Below, in pieces: positions 4,968 to 5,230 of a stretch of 5,230 nucleotides of DNA; within the stretch, counting starts at the first letter, position 1, and the number at the start of each line of letters is the position of its first letter. Source of the DNA: TMED26 sp002694075. GTDB lineage: Bacteria; Pseudomonadota; Alphaproteobacteria; Thalassobaculales; Thalassobaculaceae. The stretch covers positions 1 to 5,230 of the forward strand of contig JAYYDT010000109.1 of NCBI GenBank assembly GCA_036160575.1, in the 5' to 3' direction. A program made the position numbers and the translations under genes. Under the pieces are notes generated by a model. That model worked only from the letters and a program-made list of their open reading frames with translations. It was not told where the DNA came from and did not search any database.

Positions 4968-5230
4968 ATGACTGCGTCCACGTATCGCGCCGAAACCTTG
5001 GCGTTGCATGCCGGCTATCGCGCCGATCCGGCCACCGGGTCTGTCGCCGTGCCAATTTATCAGACCACCAGCTACCAGTTCGACAGCACCGAGCACGCCG
5101 CCGATCTGTTCGCCTTGAAACAGCTCGGTAATATTTATACCCGCATCATGAACCCCACTTGTGATGTCTTGGAACAGCGGGTGGCCGCTCTCGAAGGGGG
5201 CGCCGCCGCGCTCGCCGTCGCCTCCGGCCA
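4968..5230 (+). CDS. metY: O-acetylhomoserine sulfhydrylase (N-terminal part)
   Basis: PLP-dependent enzyme of the Cys/Met metabolism family that makes homocysteine (or methionine) from O-acetylhomoserine and sulfide (or methanethiol) in the cytosol. Only the first 87 codons and two bases are present; full members have about 430 residues. The start TLALHAGYRADPATGSVAVPIYQTTSYQF, split here as TLALHAGYRADPATG and SVAVPIYQTTSYQF, is typical of MetY. YTR (Y57, R59) contacts the PLP phosphate of the partner subunit, and NPTCDVLEQRVAALEGG and the ASG of the phosphate loop (85-87) follow. The PLP lysine lies beyond the window. A methionine role is supported independently by the SAM-II riboswitch upstream, which also makes SAM feedback likely. 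O-succinylhomoserine sulfhydrylase or cystathionine gamma-synthase are less likely alternatives from the same family. The gene is divergent from the helicase. Confidence 0.93.
   Translation, partial: MTASTYRAETLALHAGYRADPATGSVAVPIYQTTSYQFDSTEHAADLFALKQLGNIYTRIMNPTCDVLEQRVAALEGGAAALAVASG

Noticed and set aside
4898..5131. Plus-strand open frame starting at 4898 and running into metY
   Set aside because: It overlaps metY in another frame and has no Shine-Dalgarno; metY has strong family similarity and a good ribosome-binding site.

Overview
The window looks like chromosomal DNA of a GC-rich alphaproteobacterium, probably Rhodospirillales-like. This rests on strong G/C third-position codon bias, a SUV3-type helicase paired with an Hsp15-type S4 protein (an alphaproteobacterial pairing), and a SAM-II riboswitch ahead of a metY-type gene. 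No mobile element, CRISPR array, tRNA or rRNA is visible. Assignment to order is inference.

Layout: (1) 1-43, the last 13 codons of an unidentified + strand gene. (2) 83-1507, pyruvate kinase (+), carrying the Leu/Gln/Lys/Val signature of potassium-independent enzymes. (3) 1508-1530, a 23-base convergent junction with no clear terminator. (4) 1531-4679, two minus-strand genes: a SUV3-like DExH-box helicase (4679 to 1932) followed, through a 4-base ATGA overlap, by an Hsp15/HslR-like S4 RNA-binding protein (1935 to 1531). (5) 4680-4967, a divergent regulatory region. (6) 4968 to the window end, the first 87 codons of an O-acetylhomoserine sulfhydrylase (metY), running off the edge.

The most interesting part is the 5' leader of metY, about 190 bases. 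It has a TTGACA promoter, then at the predicted transcript start a SAM-II riboswitch aptamer (4780-4833). SAM-II aptamers usually sit right against the ribosome-binding site they control, but here 134 bases separate the aptamer from the metY start codon. That gap holds a hairpin hiding a GAGGGG sequence, a 25-codon upstream ORF whose stop codon overlaps the metY Shine-Dalgarno, a segment (4909-4922) able to pair either with the 3' strand of the aptamer or with the metY Shine-Dalgarno, and a strong GC hairpin next to that Shine-Dalgarno. The aptamer tail GCTAAAGAGG is repeated exactly at the metY Shine-Dalgarno. I infer a long-range strand-exchange or leader-ORF-coupled SAM switch; this is a structural prediction, not proven.

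The genes fall into three unrelated jobs: glycolysis (pyk), RNA metabolism and ribosome rescue (helicase plus S4 protein), and methionine biosynthesis with SAM feedback (metY).
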